Positions 18,043 to 27,683 are shown, counted from the stretch's first letter. The stretch is 64,000 nt of DNA from an uncultured Fretibacterium sp. (GCA_937911045.1 CALEPX010000012.1:40818-104817), one strand, 5' to 3'. Notes: a model not told the origin generated them from the letters alone. A program made the numbers and translations.

Positions 18043-19328
18043 GAAACAAAAATCAGTTTTCGTTATTCCTGACGCGAAGATTCATGCCGTTATTCGTGAC
18101 GCAATTTCTGGGAGCATTCAACGATAATTTTTTCAAGAGCTCGTTAATGATGTTAATAACGTACAGGTTGGGTGACGCCATTGGAGTTGATTCGCGAATT
18201 TTGGTGAACGCAGCTGCCGGAATATTTATATTGCCCTTTTTCATATTTGCAGCCCCTGCGAGTGATTTAGCCGATAGATACGACCGTTCGACGCTGATGC
18301 GCTGGGTGAAATTTGCGGAAATAATCGTTATGGCTGGTGCAGCGATTGGTTTTCACGTTCACGATGTGTTCCTGTTGATGATTGTGCTGTTCATGATGGG
18401 TGCGCAATCGACGTTTTTCAGCCCCGCAAAGTACAGCATTCTTCCGCAACATTTGCACGAGGACGAATTAATCGCCGGCAATGGCTTGATACAAATGGGA
18501 ACGTATCTTGCGATTTTGTCCGGAACGATTTTCGGAGGCTTGTTGATTTTGCGCGAGAACGGAATTTACTGGGTCGGAGGTTTGGCGGTGAGTATCGCGG
18601 CGGCAGGTTGGTTGAGCAGTCTGTTAATTCCCCCGACGAAGCCGATTGATTCTGAACGCAGAATTTCGTTTAATATCGTTGGACGCACGCTGGAAATGTT
18701 CCGTGATGTTGTGCCGATGAGAAAAGTTTTCGGAGCAATGTTAGCGATTTCGTGGTTCTGGTTAGTCGGAGCGACGTTTCTCGCACAGTTCCCGACGTTC
18801 GCGAAATTGAATCTCGGAGCAGATGAAAGTGTAGCAACAAGTTTTCTCGCAATATTCTCGTGTGGCATAGGCTTGGGTTCGATGGCATGTAACGCGCTTC
18901 TGAAGAGCAAAGTCACGACAAAATATGTAGCGTCTTCAGCGTACGGGATTGCGCTGGCGAGTTTGCTGCTGTGGTTTGTGAGCAGTCAGAGACCGCCTGT
19001 TGCGCCTGGAACGGAAATTATCGGATTGTGGGAATTTTTCGCGAACCCGTCGAATTGGACGATTATAGCGTGTTTGTTCGTGATAGCGTTTTGCGGAGGA
19101 TTGTACATTGTGCCGTTGTACGCCGTCATGCAGACTCGCGCTCCTGAGGAAAAAGTTTCCGGAGTAATTGCGTGTTCGAACATAACGGATTCGATTTTCA
19201 TGGCAGTAGCAGCGTTGGGAGCAGGTTTGTTAATCTCGATGGGATTCACGATTTCGCAGATATTCTTGCTTGTAGCTCCGACGACGTTTCTGGTTGGACT
19301 TGCCGTAAGATTGCTAATTCTGGAATAA
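18039..19328 (+). CDS. MFS transporter, LplT-like (lysophospholipid transporter family)
   Basis: The protein has about 12 membrane segments over 429 residues. The start RRFMPLFVTQFLGAFNDNFFK matches the LplT/Aas-linked MFS family, which flips lysophospholipids across the inner membrane. DLADRYDR is the loop 2-3 MFS motif, and FFSPAKYSILPQ is also typical of LplT. The GTG start overlaps the galT stop by four bases (GTGA). The substrate is inferred from family resemblance only; no acyltransferase gene lies beside it. Confidence 0.85.
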   Translation: MRNKNQFSLFLTRRFMPLFVTQFLGAFNDNFFKSSLMMLITYRLGDAIGVDSRILVNAAAGIFILPFFIFAAPASDLADRYDRSTLMRWVKFAEIIVMAGAAIGFHVHDVFLLMIVLFMMGAQSTFFSPAKYSILPQHLHEDELIAGNGLIQMGTYLAILSGTIFGGLLILRENGIYWVGGLAVSIAAAGWLSSLLIPPTKPIDSERRISFNIVGRTLEMFRDVVPMRKVFGAMLAISWFWLVGATFLAQFPTFAKLNLGADESVATSFLAIFSCGIGLGSMACNALLKSKVTTKYVASSAYGIALASLLLWFVSSQRPPVAPGTEIIGLWEFFANPSNWTIIACLFVIAFCGGLYIVPLYAVMQTRAPEEKVSGVIACSNITDSIFMAVAALGAGLLISMGFTISQIFLLVAPTTFLVGLAVRLLILE

Positions 19329-19339
19329 ATATAAACGAA

Positions 19340-19388
19340 GCTCCTGAACTAAATCTGAATTACGTGATTTAATCGGGAGCTTTTTTTT
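19340..19388 (+). terminator. Rho-independent terminator after the LplT-like gene
   Basis: GCTCCTGA (19340-19347) pairs with TCGGGAGC (19373-19380), followed by eight T residues. It sits between convergent genes and overlaps the dxs stop region. Confidence 0.85.
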
Positions 19389-21207
19389 ACGCGTAAATTT
19401 TCGAGATGATATTCTCCGGAGTAAGTCCGAATAATTCGCGCTGTTGTTCTGATGTAGCATGTTGAACGCAAACGTCCGGAACACCGAATCTGAATAATCT
19501 CGCGTGTGATTGATGCTCTGAGATAAAAGCGGCGATCGCTTCACCCAGACCACCGGCTAGATAATTTTCTTCGAGAGTTGCTATTATCTCGTAACGTTTG
19601 ATTATTTCGGATAATAAATTCGTGTCGAGCGGCTTGATGCGCTGGATATTATAGACTGCTGGCGGCGTGAGATTTTTCTTGATTGCGAGTTCCCGCGCTT
19701 TGAGCATGATTTCGAGCATGATTCCGTGACCGAGTAACGCGTATTTTTCGCCGTCGGAGATTTTTGTTATTGCGGAAAATTTCGCTTCGAGATTTGTTTC
19801 CGGAATATTGCCTCTTGGATAGCGAATCAAAGTCGGTGCGTTGCGTTTTGCTGCGATTTGCATTGCCTGACGCAGGGAATTTTCGTCGCATGGTGAGTAT
19901 ATTTCGAGATTCGGAATTGCGCGTGACCATGAAATGTCGAGTAATCCCTGATGAGTGTCGCCGTCCGAGCCGACTAAACCAGCACGGTCAACCATCAGAA
20001 CTACCGGCAAATTTTGCAGAGCTATATCGTGCATTAACTGATCCATTGCGCGCTGTAAGAACGTCGAGTAAATAAATACCCAAGGTTTCATTCCGCCTGC
20101 TGCGAGACCTGCTGCCATTGTGAGCATGTGACTTTCGGCTATTCCAACGTCAAAGAATCTCTCGGGGAAATTTCTGCTGAAGTTTTCGAGTTTTACGCCC
20201 GTGACCATTGCCGCGGTAAAACACACGATGCGATTATCATGATTAGCTAATGATTCCATGATTTGTGACGCTGCTTCACTCCAAGTTCGGGATTTTTTAC
20301 CTGAGCTTTTGGGAGCGACTTGATGAAATTTCGTGGGGTTTTTCTCCGCGTCAGGAAAACCTTTGCCTTTGATCGTGTTGAAGTGCAAGAGTACCGGACG
20401 TTCGTAATTTTTCGCGAGTTCGAATATTGTGTCGCAAGTTTTGAGATCGTGACCGTCGAATGGCCCCCAGTAATTTATGCCCAAATCGTCGAAGAAATTC
20501 TCGGGAATGAGCAGATTTTTCACGTGATCACGAAAGCCGCTCAAGTGTTCGTAAAGCCTCTTGCCGTTCGGAAGTGACAAGCAGATTTTGCGTATTGAGT
20601 TTTTCGTGGCGTTGTAGAAATTGTTTGCTGAGAGTTTCGCTAGCAAAGTTGAGAAGCCGCCGATACGATTGCTGATTGAGTGCTTGTTGTCGTTCAGGAT
20701 TATGATTATCTTGGTTTTGGTTTCCTGAACGTAATTCAGAGCTTCGAGCGCAAGACCGTTGATTAGTGATGCGTCACCGATGAATGCGATTATATTGCGA
20801 TTTTCCCCGAGTAAATCCCGAGCTTTCGCGTAACCCAGAGCCGCGGAAATTGACGTGCTGCTGTGACCGGTGTTGAAATGATCACAGGGACTTTCGCTTC
20901 GTCTTGGGAATCCGCACAAGCCGTCTTTTAATCGCAAAGTTGGGAATTTGTCGAATCTGTCGGTGAGAATTTTGTACGCGTATGACTGATGCCCAACGTC
21001 GAAGATTATGCGGTCGTTGAACGGGTCGAAATTTCGCAGCATTGAGATTATGAGTTCTACAGCACAGAGTGACGAGCCTAAATGTCCGCCGTTTTTCATG
21101 ACGGTATCGAGAATAACTTCCCGGACTTCGGAGGCAAGCTCAGGTAATTTCTCGTCAGGAATTGCTAATAAATCTTTGTGAGTGAATCCCGGCTTGAGAA
21201 ATTGCAT
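19387..21207 (-). CDS. dxs: 1-deoxy-D-xylulose-5-phosphate synthase
   Basis: First step of the MEP isoprenoid pathway: pyruvate plus glyceraldehyde-3-phosphate, ThDP-dependent. Family motifs include HLGSSL, DVGHQSYAYKILT, GHSSTSIS, NDNKHSIS, and DRAGLVGSDGDTHQG in the pyrimidine-binding domain. The ThDP diphosphate motif, normally GDGA, here reads GDASLINGLALEALN, keeping the Asp but replacing the second Gly. The length of 606 residues is slightly short but complete. The gene begins eight bases past the stop of the upstream gene and has no clear ribosome site, suggesting coupling. Confidence 0.93.
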   Translation of the reverse strand: MQFLKPGFTHKDLLAIPDEKLPELASEVREVILDTVMKNGGHLGSSLCAVELIISMLRNFDPFNDRIIFDVGHQSYAYKILTDRFDKFPTLRLKDGLCGFPRRSESPCDHFNTGHSSTSISAALGYAKARDLLGENRNIIAFIGDASLINGLALEALNYVQETKTKIIIILNDNKHSISNRIGGFSTLLAKLSANNFYNATKNSIRKICLSLPNGKRLYEHLSGFRDHVKNLLIPENFFDDLGINYWGPFDGHDLKTCDTIFELAKNYERPVLLHFNTIKGKGFPDAEKNPTKFHQVAPKSSGKKSRTWSEAASQIMESLANHDNRIVCFTAAMVTGVKLENFSRNFPERFFDVGIAESHMLTMAAGLAAGGMKPWVFIYSTFLQRAMDQLMHDIALQNLPVVLMVDRAGLVGSDGDTHQGLLDISWSRAIPNLEIYSPCDENSLRQAMQIAAKRNAPTLIRYPRGNIPETNLEAKFSAITKISDGEKYALLGHGIMLEIMLKARELAIKKNLTPPAVYNIQRIKPLDTNLLSEIIKRYEIIATLEENYLAGGLGEAIAAFISEHQSHARLFRFGVPDVCVQHATSEQQRELFGLTPENIISKIYA

Positions 21208-21214
21208 GTTATTT

Positions 21215-22660
21215 TTATTCGAATCGTCTGAACTCGTAGGCTGCGAATTGTGCGATTAATTGCATCGACGCGAGTTGTGCCCTGTTGAGAACGTTGTAAT
21301 CGGATTTATTTTGCCCCGAGCCGATTGCGATTATTGCGACCAGAGAATTTTCGTCACACAGCGGGAAAATATATTTCATGTCGGAAGCTTTGAGAATTTC
21401 TTTCCAGGGACAGCCGCCTAAACCCCAAGATTTGAATACTGAGTCCGGAGTTTGTTCGTCGAGATTGTATATTGACTCGTGAACGTCGGAATTTTTCACG
21501 GGAGCTGATGATGGCAGCAGTGTCGGGTCGGAATTTGAGCGGAAATGTCCGGTTCTGCGTTCGGAGAGAGTGTAGCCGGATCTGGACTTGTCCCAAATTG
21601 CGAGCAGGCAGTTTTTCATTCGGCACTGTTCCATGAAGATGTCGATTAAGAGTGACAGGAATCTTCCGCGGGATTCTGCGCCTTTGAGAATTTTCAGCAC
21701 GTTTGACAGTGACAAGACCGTAAATTCTTCGGAGGAAATGTCGATCTCGGATTGAACGTTCTGTTTTCGCAAATTATTAATCGCGACGGCACGAACGGCT
21801 AAATTCCCGAGCAGTTCGAGAAAATTCATGGTTTGCGAATCCGGCATTTTGTCCCATTTGATTACGCAAAATAATCTGAAGTCTCCTTCTGCGATTGGCA
21901 AAACGATTTCGACGTTGTTATCTTGTTGAGCTAATACAACGGGATTCGGCGGCAGAATTTGTGAGGCGAAAATTCCTGTGCGTTCAGGGATATTTTTTAC
22001 GGAATCGCTGTGACCTTTGAGGACGGTCAGGTAATTGCCTTCGTCTTTGAGGATTGCGATTGATTTCGGGAACAAGCTTTCCTGAATTACGTCGTTTAGG
22101 AACGAGGCGAAATATTGCAACGGCATCGGCTCGAAGATTGACGCGAGAGTGTTTTTTGTCGCGAGAATCATGTAAGATAAGCGCGATAATTTTTTCTCAG
22201 TGTCAGAGACATTCTTGAAAGTCTGCCAAAGTCTGATTAATCCTGCGTATGGTTCGAGTTCATGAATGAATGATTCCGGTTTTGCAATATTTTCTTGAAT
22301 CAGCACGAAAATTTCCCATTCAGGCAAACCGCGCATTCTGATTACGGATTGGAAATTGTTGCCGAGAATTTGTGCGGAAAAATCGCGATAAATTACTTCA
22401 CAAGAATCTTTCAGGATTGCGTCCGGAAAAATTTTTGCAGGGTTATTATCTTGATCTTGGAAATTAATTGTTAAAGTTGACGGAATTATGCCGACAGAAT
22501 CGATAATGTTGAACGAGTCGAACGAATCCTGAGCGTCAGAATTTGCGTGTTCGATTACGATTGCGTGAAAATTTTTCGTGCCAAGGAAATCGCTTAAGCA
22601 TTTGAGAGCGCCGCCCCCGAGAATGAAGTCGATATTCTTGTATAGCTCGTTAAAATCCAT
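21215..22660 (-). CDS. Protein of unknown function with GAF-like regions
   Basis: The 481-residue soluble protein has no signal peptide. Two segments (about 170-310 and 330-480) have the size and alternating pattern of GAF-type sensory domains, including ILKDEGNYLTVLKG and IFPLCDENSLVAIIAIGS. The N-terminal 160 residues are unrecognised and contain an early glycine-rich FILGGGALKCL. No output domain (kinase, cyclase, HTH) was found. It precedes dxs in one transcript and is divergent from the flagellar run. GAF assignment is a guess from pattern only. Confidence 0.55.
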   Translation of the reverse strand: MDFNELYKNIDFILGGGALKCLSDFLGTKNFHAIVIEHANSDAQDSFDSFNIIDSVGIIPSTLTINFQDQDNNPAKIFPDAILKDSCEVIYRDFSAQILGNNFQSVIRMRGLPEWEIFVLIQENIAKPESFIHELEPYAGLIRLWQTFKNVSDTEKKLSRLSYMILATKNTLASIFEPMPLQYFASFLNDVIQESLFPKSIAILKDEGNYLTVLKGHSDSVKNIPERTGIFASQILPPNPVVLAQQDNNVEIVLPIAEGDFRLFCVIKWDKMPDSQTMNFLELLGNLAVRAVAINNLRKQNVQSEIDISSEEFTVLSLSNVLKILKGAESRGRFLSLLIDIFMEQCRMKNCLLAIWDKSRSGYTLSERRTGHFRSNSDPTLLPSSAPVKNSDVHESIYNLDEQTPDSVFKSWGLGGCPWKEILKASDMKYIFPLCDENSLVAIIAIGSGQNKSDYNVLNRAQLASMQLIAQFAAYEFRRFE

Positions 22661-22751
22661 TTTTGAGAGAACCTCCTGAATTTATAATTATTATTTGCGA
22701 TTTGATTTTGAATTTGAGAAATAATTTTATCGCTTTTTCCGTTCAAAATCG

Positions 22752-22757
22752 TATAAT
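22752..22757 (+). promoter_or_regulatory. Possible -10 element of the flagellar run
   Basis: TATAAT at 22752-22757 lies 50 bases before flbD. No clear -35 and no sigma-28 or sigma-54 consensus was seen. The region 22661-22806 is AT-rich and must also carry the promoter of the divergent gene. Confidence 0.35.
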
Positions 22758-22806
22758 AATATTAGCTGAAAAAAATATTTTTTGGAAGGGAATGCGTTGT
22801 AATATA

Positions 22807-23028
22807 ATGATAGAAGTGCATCGTCTTAACGGAGAGGCTTTCCTGCTTAATTCAGACATGATAGAGACGATTGACACCACGCCGGACACGGTTGTCAGGT
22901 TGTTGAACGGTCATCGTTACGTTGTGCGTGAAAAAGTTGCGGAAGTTTACAAGCGAATAATTTCGTTCAGGAAGCTTGCCGGTTATACGTGCATTGTGTC
23001 TAGCACGGCTGATGAGTCGCGTGAATAG
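22807..23028 (+). CDS. flbD: FlbD family flagellar protein
   Basis: The 73-residue protein matches the FlbD family: MIEVHRLNGEAFLLNSDMIE, TPDTVVRLLNGHRYVV and a C-terminal helix EVYKRII. FlbD proteins are found just before motA in flagellar operons of Gram-positive and related bacteria; their role is not settled. Start choice: ATG 22807 matches the family N-terminus; ATG 22792 adds five residues but lies only two bases after GGAAGGG. Confidence 0.85.
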   Translation: MIEVHRLNGEAFLLNSDMIETIDTTPDTVVRLLNGHRYVVREKVAEVYKRIISFRKLAGYTCIVSSTADESRE

Positions 23029-23067
23029 TGGCGTGTCAGAAATAACGTTTTCAGGGGTGAAGGAATT

Positions 23068-23841
23068 TTGGATTTAACGAGTCTGATTGGGTTTCTTGTA
23101 ACATGGATTTTGGTTCTTGCGTCGATGGCATCTGGAGGAAATTTCGGAGCATATGTTGACGTTCCGTCGATTATGATCACGTTGGGTGGAGCAATCGGAG
23201 CAACGATTATTTCGAATCCCGGCGAGAGATTGAAGGCAGTAACCGGAAGTTTGCGCAGTGTTTTCATAAATAAAGAGGCGGATTTAGTCGGCATGGTTCA
23301 AATGATAACGAGTTTTGCTGAGAAAGCGCGTCGTGAGGGATTGCTTGCACTTGAAGGCGACATTGCGGAAATTGATAATGATTTCATGCGCAAGGCAATT
23401 CAGCTTGTAGTTGACGGCACTGATCCAGAACTTGTGCGAGCGATTCTTGACACTGAGATCGGAGTTTTTGAGGACAGGCATTCGGCGAACAAATCGGTTT
23501 TTGACACATTGGCAGAATTTGGTCCGTCGTTCGGAATGATCGGAACGTTGATCGGATTGATAGCGATGTTGGGAAATTTGCAGGATGTCAGCGCGTTGGG
23601 ACCTGGTATGGCGGTTGCATTGATAACGACGATGTACGGATCGATGCTTGCAAACATGTTCGCTATTCCTGTGAGTAAAAAACTTGGTGCGCGTTCGGCA
23701 CAGGAAGTCAAATTAATGGAACTGATGGTCGAGGGCATTCTGGCAATTCAGGCAGGCGAAAACCCGAGAATAGTCGAAGAAAAACTGAAGGTCTATTTGC
23801 CGCCGAAGATGCGAGAAGCGTTTAATCAGGAGGAGCAATAA
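23068..23841 (+). CDS. motA: Flagellar motor stator protein MotA
   Basis: MotA forms the ion-conducting stator with MotB in the inner membrane. Four membrane segments are visible, with FGPSFGMIGTLIGLIAML holding the proline near the channel and YGSMLANMFAIPVSKKL following. The cytoplasmic loop (about 60-150) includes the rotor-facing charged residues. The start is TTG at 23068 behind GGGGTGA. The stop overlaps the motB ATG (TAATG). Confidence 0.96.
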   Translation: MDLTSLIGFLVTWILVLASMASGGNFGAYVDVPSIMITLGGAIGATIISNPGERLKAVTGSLRSVFINKEADLVGMVQMITSFAEKARREGLLALEGDIAEIDNDFMRKAIQLVVDGTDPELVRAILDTEIGVFEDRHSANKSVFDTLAEFGPSFGMIGTLIGLIAMLGNLQDVSALGPGMAVALITTMYGSMLANMFAIPVSKKLGARSAQEVKLMELMVEGILAIQAGENPRIVEEKLKVYLPPKMREAFNQEEQ

Positions 23842-24569
23842 TGGCACGTCAGAAGAAACCCGAAGAACCCGGATTGAGTGCGCCGTTCTATATGGGAACG
23901 TATGGCGACATGGTCACGTTGATATTGTGCTTTTTTATATTATTATTCGCGATGTCGTCGGTGGATTCGCAGAAATTTCAGAAAGCGCTGTTATCGCTGC
24001 GAGGCTCGCTCGGAGTTTTGAAGGGCGGAGTTACGACTGAAGAATCGACGGATCCAAACAGAAGCGGTGAAGTTGGCACAAGCCCCGGAGCATCTGAACG
24101 AGTTGAACTTGACACAAGACACGTAGCCTACACGTTGAACTCGTATTTGCGTTCTGAGAATTTGACGCGAGATATTCAGGTCTCGATTAATCAGCGCGGA
24201 GTTGCAGTTTCGATCAGTGACCAGTTCCTGTTTTTGCCGGGAAGCGCAGAAATTCGCCCGGAAGGTCAGAGAGCGTTGTATAAAATTTCGGAGTTAGTTC
24301 GCAATCGAGTTCCAGCAGCGGCGGTTGAAGGTCACACGGATTCAGGAGTTCTGCGCGGAGGAATTTATCGCGATAATTGGGGATTGTCGGCTATGCGAGC
24401 AGCAGCAGTTGCCAGTTACATGGAGACGGCTGGAGGATTCGATCCGCTGAAATTGCAGGCGGTTGGCTATAGTTCAACGCAGCCGATAGTTCCGAATGAC
24501 ACGAGTGAACACAGGGCATTAAATCGTCGCGTAGAAATTGTATTCTTGTCGCAATATCCGAAACGCTAG
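23841..24569 (+). CDS. motB: Flagellar motor stator protein MotB
   Basis: One N-terminal membrane helix carries the essential ion-binding Asp23 (YGDMVTLILCFFILLF). A periplasmic OmpA-like peptidoglycan-binding domain (about 125-240) has EGHTDSG and the NRRVEIVFL signature. The length of 242 residues is normal. It anchors the MotA/B stator to the cell wall. Confidence 0.96.
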   Translation: MARQKKPEEPGLSAPFYMGTYGDMVTLILCFFILLFAMSSVDSQKFQKALLSLRGSLGVLKGGVTTEESTDPNRSGEVGTSPGASERVELDTRHVAYTLNSYLRSENLTRDIQVSINQRGVAVSISDQFLFLPGSAEIRPEGQRALYKISELVRNRVPAAAVEGHTDSGVLRGGIYRDNWGLSAMRAAAVASYMETAGGFDPLKLQAVGYSSTQPIVPNDTSEHRALNRRVEIVFLSQYPKR

Positions 24570-24611
24570 AAAATTTCGCAATATTATTATAGATTCAGGG
24601 AGGAACAGTTT

Positions 24612-25067
24612 TTGAAACGGATTTTGATATTTGCAATCGTAGGGCTTGTAATGTTCGGAGCTGGTTTTGGCGGTGGATTGATTCTCGGTCGCACAATGTC
24701 GCCGACTGATGAGAACGGTGTCGGAGCAGGGCGCAAAATCGAGAATCCCGGTCCGGTAGTTTCGATCGGGGAATTTACGAGCAACTTGGCTGGTTCGGGA
24801 CGTCACGTAATTAGCTTCACGTTATCGCTTGAACTTGTCGATAAGGACGGAGCAGCAGCGTTAATTCAGACTCCGGGCTGGCTGGTAAGGATTCGCAATG
24901 AGATTTTCATGCTTGTGAAAGATCGTGTGTATGATGACTTGACAAGTGCTGAGGGAACGTTGCAATTCGCCGGTGATATTAAGCGCAGTTTGAACGCGAT
25001 GTTGCCCGATGTTGGCGGTTCTGCGCCGATTGAGAGAGTCCTGTTCGAGAGCATAGTGTTGCAGTAA
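24612..25067 (+). CDS. fliL: Flagellar basal body-associated protein FliL
   Basis: The 151-residue protein has one N-terminal membrane helix (about 4-26) and a periplasmic domain with VSIGEFTSNLAG and FTLSLELVDKDG, as in FliL. FliL supports stator function. The start is TTG 24612 with GGGAGG eight bases upstream. It lies between motB and fliM as usual. Confidence 0.9.
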   Translation: MKRILIFAIVGLVMFGAGFGGGLILGRTMSPTDENGVGAGRKIENPGPVVSIGEFTSNLAGSGRHVISFTLSLELVDKDGAAALIQTPGWLVRIRNEIFMLVKDRVYDDLTSAEGTLQFAGDIKRSLNAMLPDVGGSAPIERVLFESIVLQ

Positions 25068-25099
25068 TAATTATGAATGTGAAAGCGTGGTGATGAACG

Positions 25100-26119
25100 A
25101 TGCCCGACATGATGTCGCAAGAGGAAATAGACAAGCTACTCGGAAAATTTCAAGAAGGCACGGTTGATTTTGAAGATATAGCTAAGGCAGATGAGTACGA
25201 GAAATTAAAAGTCTATGACTTCAAGCGTCCGGATAAATTCAGCAAAGACCAGTTAAGAGCGATCCAGATGATTCACGAATCATTCGCGCGTCAGACTACG
25301 ACTGTGATGTCAACGCTGATTCGTTCGATTGTGTCGTGTGAAGTTGCGTCGGTTGAGCAGCTTGCTTATGAAGAGTTCGTGAATTACATGGTGCAGCCTA
25401 CGGTAATCGGAATGGTCGAAATGCACCCGTTCGATGGCAGCATGTTAGTCGAAATAAATCCCGGGCTTGTGTTCGCGATAATTGATCGAATGCTCGGAGG
25501 TCGGGGAACTTTTTCGGGGAATGTTCGCGAATTGACGGATATTGAAAAGACTGTTATAGAGCGCGTGATTATGCGAATTTTGGAATTGCTCGAAGACAGT
25601 TGGAGCACGGTTGTTGACGTGAGATTCAGGTTTGAAAGCATGGAGAGTAACCCGTTCTTTGTGCAGATTTGTTCGCCGAGCGATATGGTTCTGGTCGTAA
25701 TTATGAAATTGCGGGTTGCTGATGTTGAGGGAATGTTGAGTCTGTGTTTCCCGTATTTCCTGATGGAGCCGATCATGGACAGGCTGTCGTCACAGCAATG
25801 GTTCGCCTCGACAAGTCACAAGGGCGATGATGAAGTCCGAAAGAATCTTCTGCTCTCGATGAATAAAGTGAAAATGCCGCTTGCAATGGAACTCGGTCAC
25901 ACGATTCTGAGTTTGACGGACGTTTACGGATTGCAGGTTGGCGATGTGATTAAACTTGATGAGACGAAAGATTCGGATATTAGCGTTCGTGTCGGAAATC
26001 AGATCAGGTTCAAAGCTCGTCCCGGGACGCTTAATGGCAAAATGGCGGTAGAATTGACGAAGGTTTTGTCGCAGCCTGAAGAGATTGTAATGCCGTCGAA
26101 TGAGCAGAAATCTGGTTAG
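25100..26119 (+). CDS. fliM: Flagellar motor switch protein FliM
   Basis: The N-terminal MSQEEIDKLL is the CheY-P binding motif. The middle CheC-like domain and a C-terminal SpoA/FliN-like domain (about 250-330, GDVIKLDETKDSD) are recognisable. FliM sits in the C-ring and sets rotation direction. The length of 339 residues is standard. Confidence 0.96.
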   Translation: MPDMMSQEEIDKLLGKFQEGTVDFEDIAKADEYEKLKVYDFKRPDKFSKDQLRAIQMIHESFARQTTTVMSTLIRSIVSCEVASVEQLAYEEFVNYMVQPTVIGMVEMHPFDGSMLVEINPGLVFAIIDRMLGGRGTFSGNVRELTDIEKTVIERVIMRILELLEDSWSTVVDVRFRFESMESNPFFVQICSPSDMVLVVIMKLRVADVEGMLSLCFPYFLMEPIMDRLSSQQWFASTSHKGDDEVRKNLLLSMNKVKMPLAMELGHTILSLTDVYGLQVGDVIKLDETKDSDISVRVGNQIRFKARPGTLNGKMAVELTKVLSQPEEIVMPSNEQKSG

Positions 26120-26181
26120 TGTATTGTTATGATAAATTTGCGAGTTTTTATAAACGGAGAAATGGAGGTTAGAGAAAGTTT

Positions 26182-27225
26182 ATGCCTGATGATTTATTAA
26201 GCCCGGATGAAATAAGCGCGTTGTTATCCGGCGGCGATGTTTCGGATGGTAGTGTTGATGACTTATCGGAAGAAGATTCTGCGCGGCTCGATGACGTCGC
26301 GAAAATATTTGCGGACTCGGAACAAAGCGTAATCGGAATGCTCTCGGGCAAGAATGTAAATGTTAGCGTCGGAAATTCTGAGATTATGAATCAAGAGGAA
26401 TTTGCGTCGAGATTTGTTGAACCGCCGTTCTTGTTTTCGAGTACGTTCGGCGGCTTCGAGGACAGGCTGGTTGCGTTGGTTGTCGAACAGCACGGAGCTT
26501 TGACACTCGCGAACATGATGATGGGCGGCGGAGCTGAAATTCCAGAGCCGAATGATTTATTCTGGGGAGCAGCTCAAGAAGGTCTGAATCAGATTATAAG
26601 CGCGGCGTTCACAGGTCTTAGCAACAAGATGAAGGGCAAGCGTTTGTCACCTGAAAATTCCGGAGCAGCACTCGGTGAGGACGATTGGCGCGTATTCTCG
26701 GTTGAGCCTGTTGAGACGAAGTTATGGCTCAGTCCGGTAAATATTGCAATCGAGGGTTTCAAGCCGTTTGATATTTGGACCGCATTGCCGCTTGAGACAG
26801 CAAGAGATTTGTCGTATTTGATTCGCGATATTCTCGAAGGCAAAGATGACAAGACAGCTGCAAGTTCAAGTTCGAGTGCAAGTTCCGGTTCGAGCGGCGG
26901 CGGGGTTGGAGCTGCGAGTTCTGGTGCGAAACCTGCGAGTTTTCCGTCGTTTGGAGGCGGTGGCGGCGGCGGCGGAAATTCAAGCCCTACTCCGATTGAT
27001 ATTATCGCTGATATTCCTGTGCGTGTTACGGTTGAATTGGGGAAATCACGCAAGAGCGTCTCGGAAATATTATCGCTTTCGAGCGGAGCAGTTATCGAGC
27101 TTGACAAAGTTGCCGGAGAACCTGTTGATATTCTTGTGAACGGCAAAGTAATCGCTCACGGAGAAGTCGTCGTAATCGAGGAAAATTTCGGAGTGAGAAT
27201 CACGGACTTGAACGGAGCTGCGTAG
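26182..27225 (+). CDS. fliY: Flagellar motor switch phosphatase/C-ring protein FliY
   Basis: Three parts are visible: a FliM-like CheY-binding N-terminus (LLSPDEISALLSGG), a CheC-like middle region, and a C-terminal FliN/SpoA domain (about 265-345). A low-complexity Ser/Gly linker (about 230-270) separates them. The CheC phosphatase motif (D/S)xxxExxN appears here as GAAQEGLN, with Gly at the first position, so activity of this site is uncertain. GGAGG precedes the start. A separate fliN gene follows three bases later. Confidence 0.9.
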   Translation: MPDDLLSPDEISALLSGGDVSDGSVDDLSEEDSARLDDVAKIFADSEQSVIGMLSGKNVNVSVGNSEIMNQEEFASRFVEPPFLFSSTFGGFEDRLVALVVEQHGALTLANMMMGGGAEIPEPNDLFWGAAQEGLNQIISAAFTGLSNKMKGKRLSPENSGAALGEDDWRVFSVEPVETKLWLSPVNIAIEGFKPFDIWTALPLETARDLSYLIRDILEGKDDKTAASSSSSASSGSSGGGVGAASSGAKPASFPSFGGGGGGGGNSSPTPIDIIADIPVRVTVELGKSRKSVSEILSLSSGAVIELDKVAGEPVDILVNGKVIAHGEVVVIEENFGVRITDLNGAA

Positions 27226-27228
27226 AAA

Positions 27229-27603
27229 ATGACAATGCTAACTGGAACGCAACAAAATCCTGTTGATGTAAGACCTGCAGAATTTCAGCCGCTGAGTGTG
27301 AAAAATCCGGATCAAGTTCAGGCACGTGACATTCCGATAAGTTTTCTGGCGGATATTCCGGTTAGAATCACGGTCGAGTTGGGAAAAGCGCGCAAGACTG
27401 TTTCGGAAGTGTTAGCTTTCAAAGTCGGCAACGTGATCAGGCTTGATCGCCAGGCTGGAGAACCGGTTGACATGCTCGTGAACGGGAAAGTTTTTGCGCA
27501 CGGTGAAGTTGTCGTTATTGACGAGAATTTCGGGGTGCGAGTTGTGGACATAGTGAGCGGTGGCGGCGGCGTTATCAAGGCTACGGCATCGCGAAGTGCA
27601 TAA
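27229..27603 (+). CDS. fliN: Flagellar motor switch protein FliN
   Basis: The 124-residue protein ends in a SpoA/FliN domain: FLADIPVRITVELGKARKTV, then RLDRQAGEPVDMLVNGK and FAHGEVVVIDENFGVRV. This domain is very similar to the C-terminus of the upstream FliY, suggesting a tandem duplication. FliN forms the base of the C-ring. Confidence 0.93.
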   Translation: MTMLTGTQQNPVDVRPAEFQPLSVKNPDQVQARDIPISFLADIPVRITVELGKARKTVSEVLAFKVGNVIRLDRQAGEPVDMLVNGKVFAHGEVVVIDENFGVRVVDIVSGGGGVIKATASRSA

Positions 27604-27626
27604 ATATTTTCGTTGTGAGAATATTT

Positions 27627-27635
27627 TGGTATAAT
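27627..27635 (+). promoter_or_regulatory. Extended -10 promoter ahead of cheY
   Basis: TGGTATAAT at 27627-27635 is a consensus extended -10 element in the 80-base gap between fliN and cheY. It suggests a second start of transcription inside the flagellar run. Confidence 0.5.
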
Positions 27636-27683
27636 GCGAAGTGTATTTAGAAATTTGAGAATAACAAGGGAGAAATATTTATC

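Noticed and set aside
26589..27146. Minus-strand frame of 185 codons opposite fliY
   Set aside because: Antisense to conserved FliY/FliN coding sequence, Pro/Ser-rich product, no start signals.
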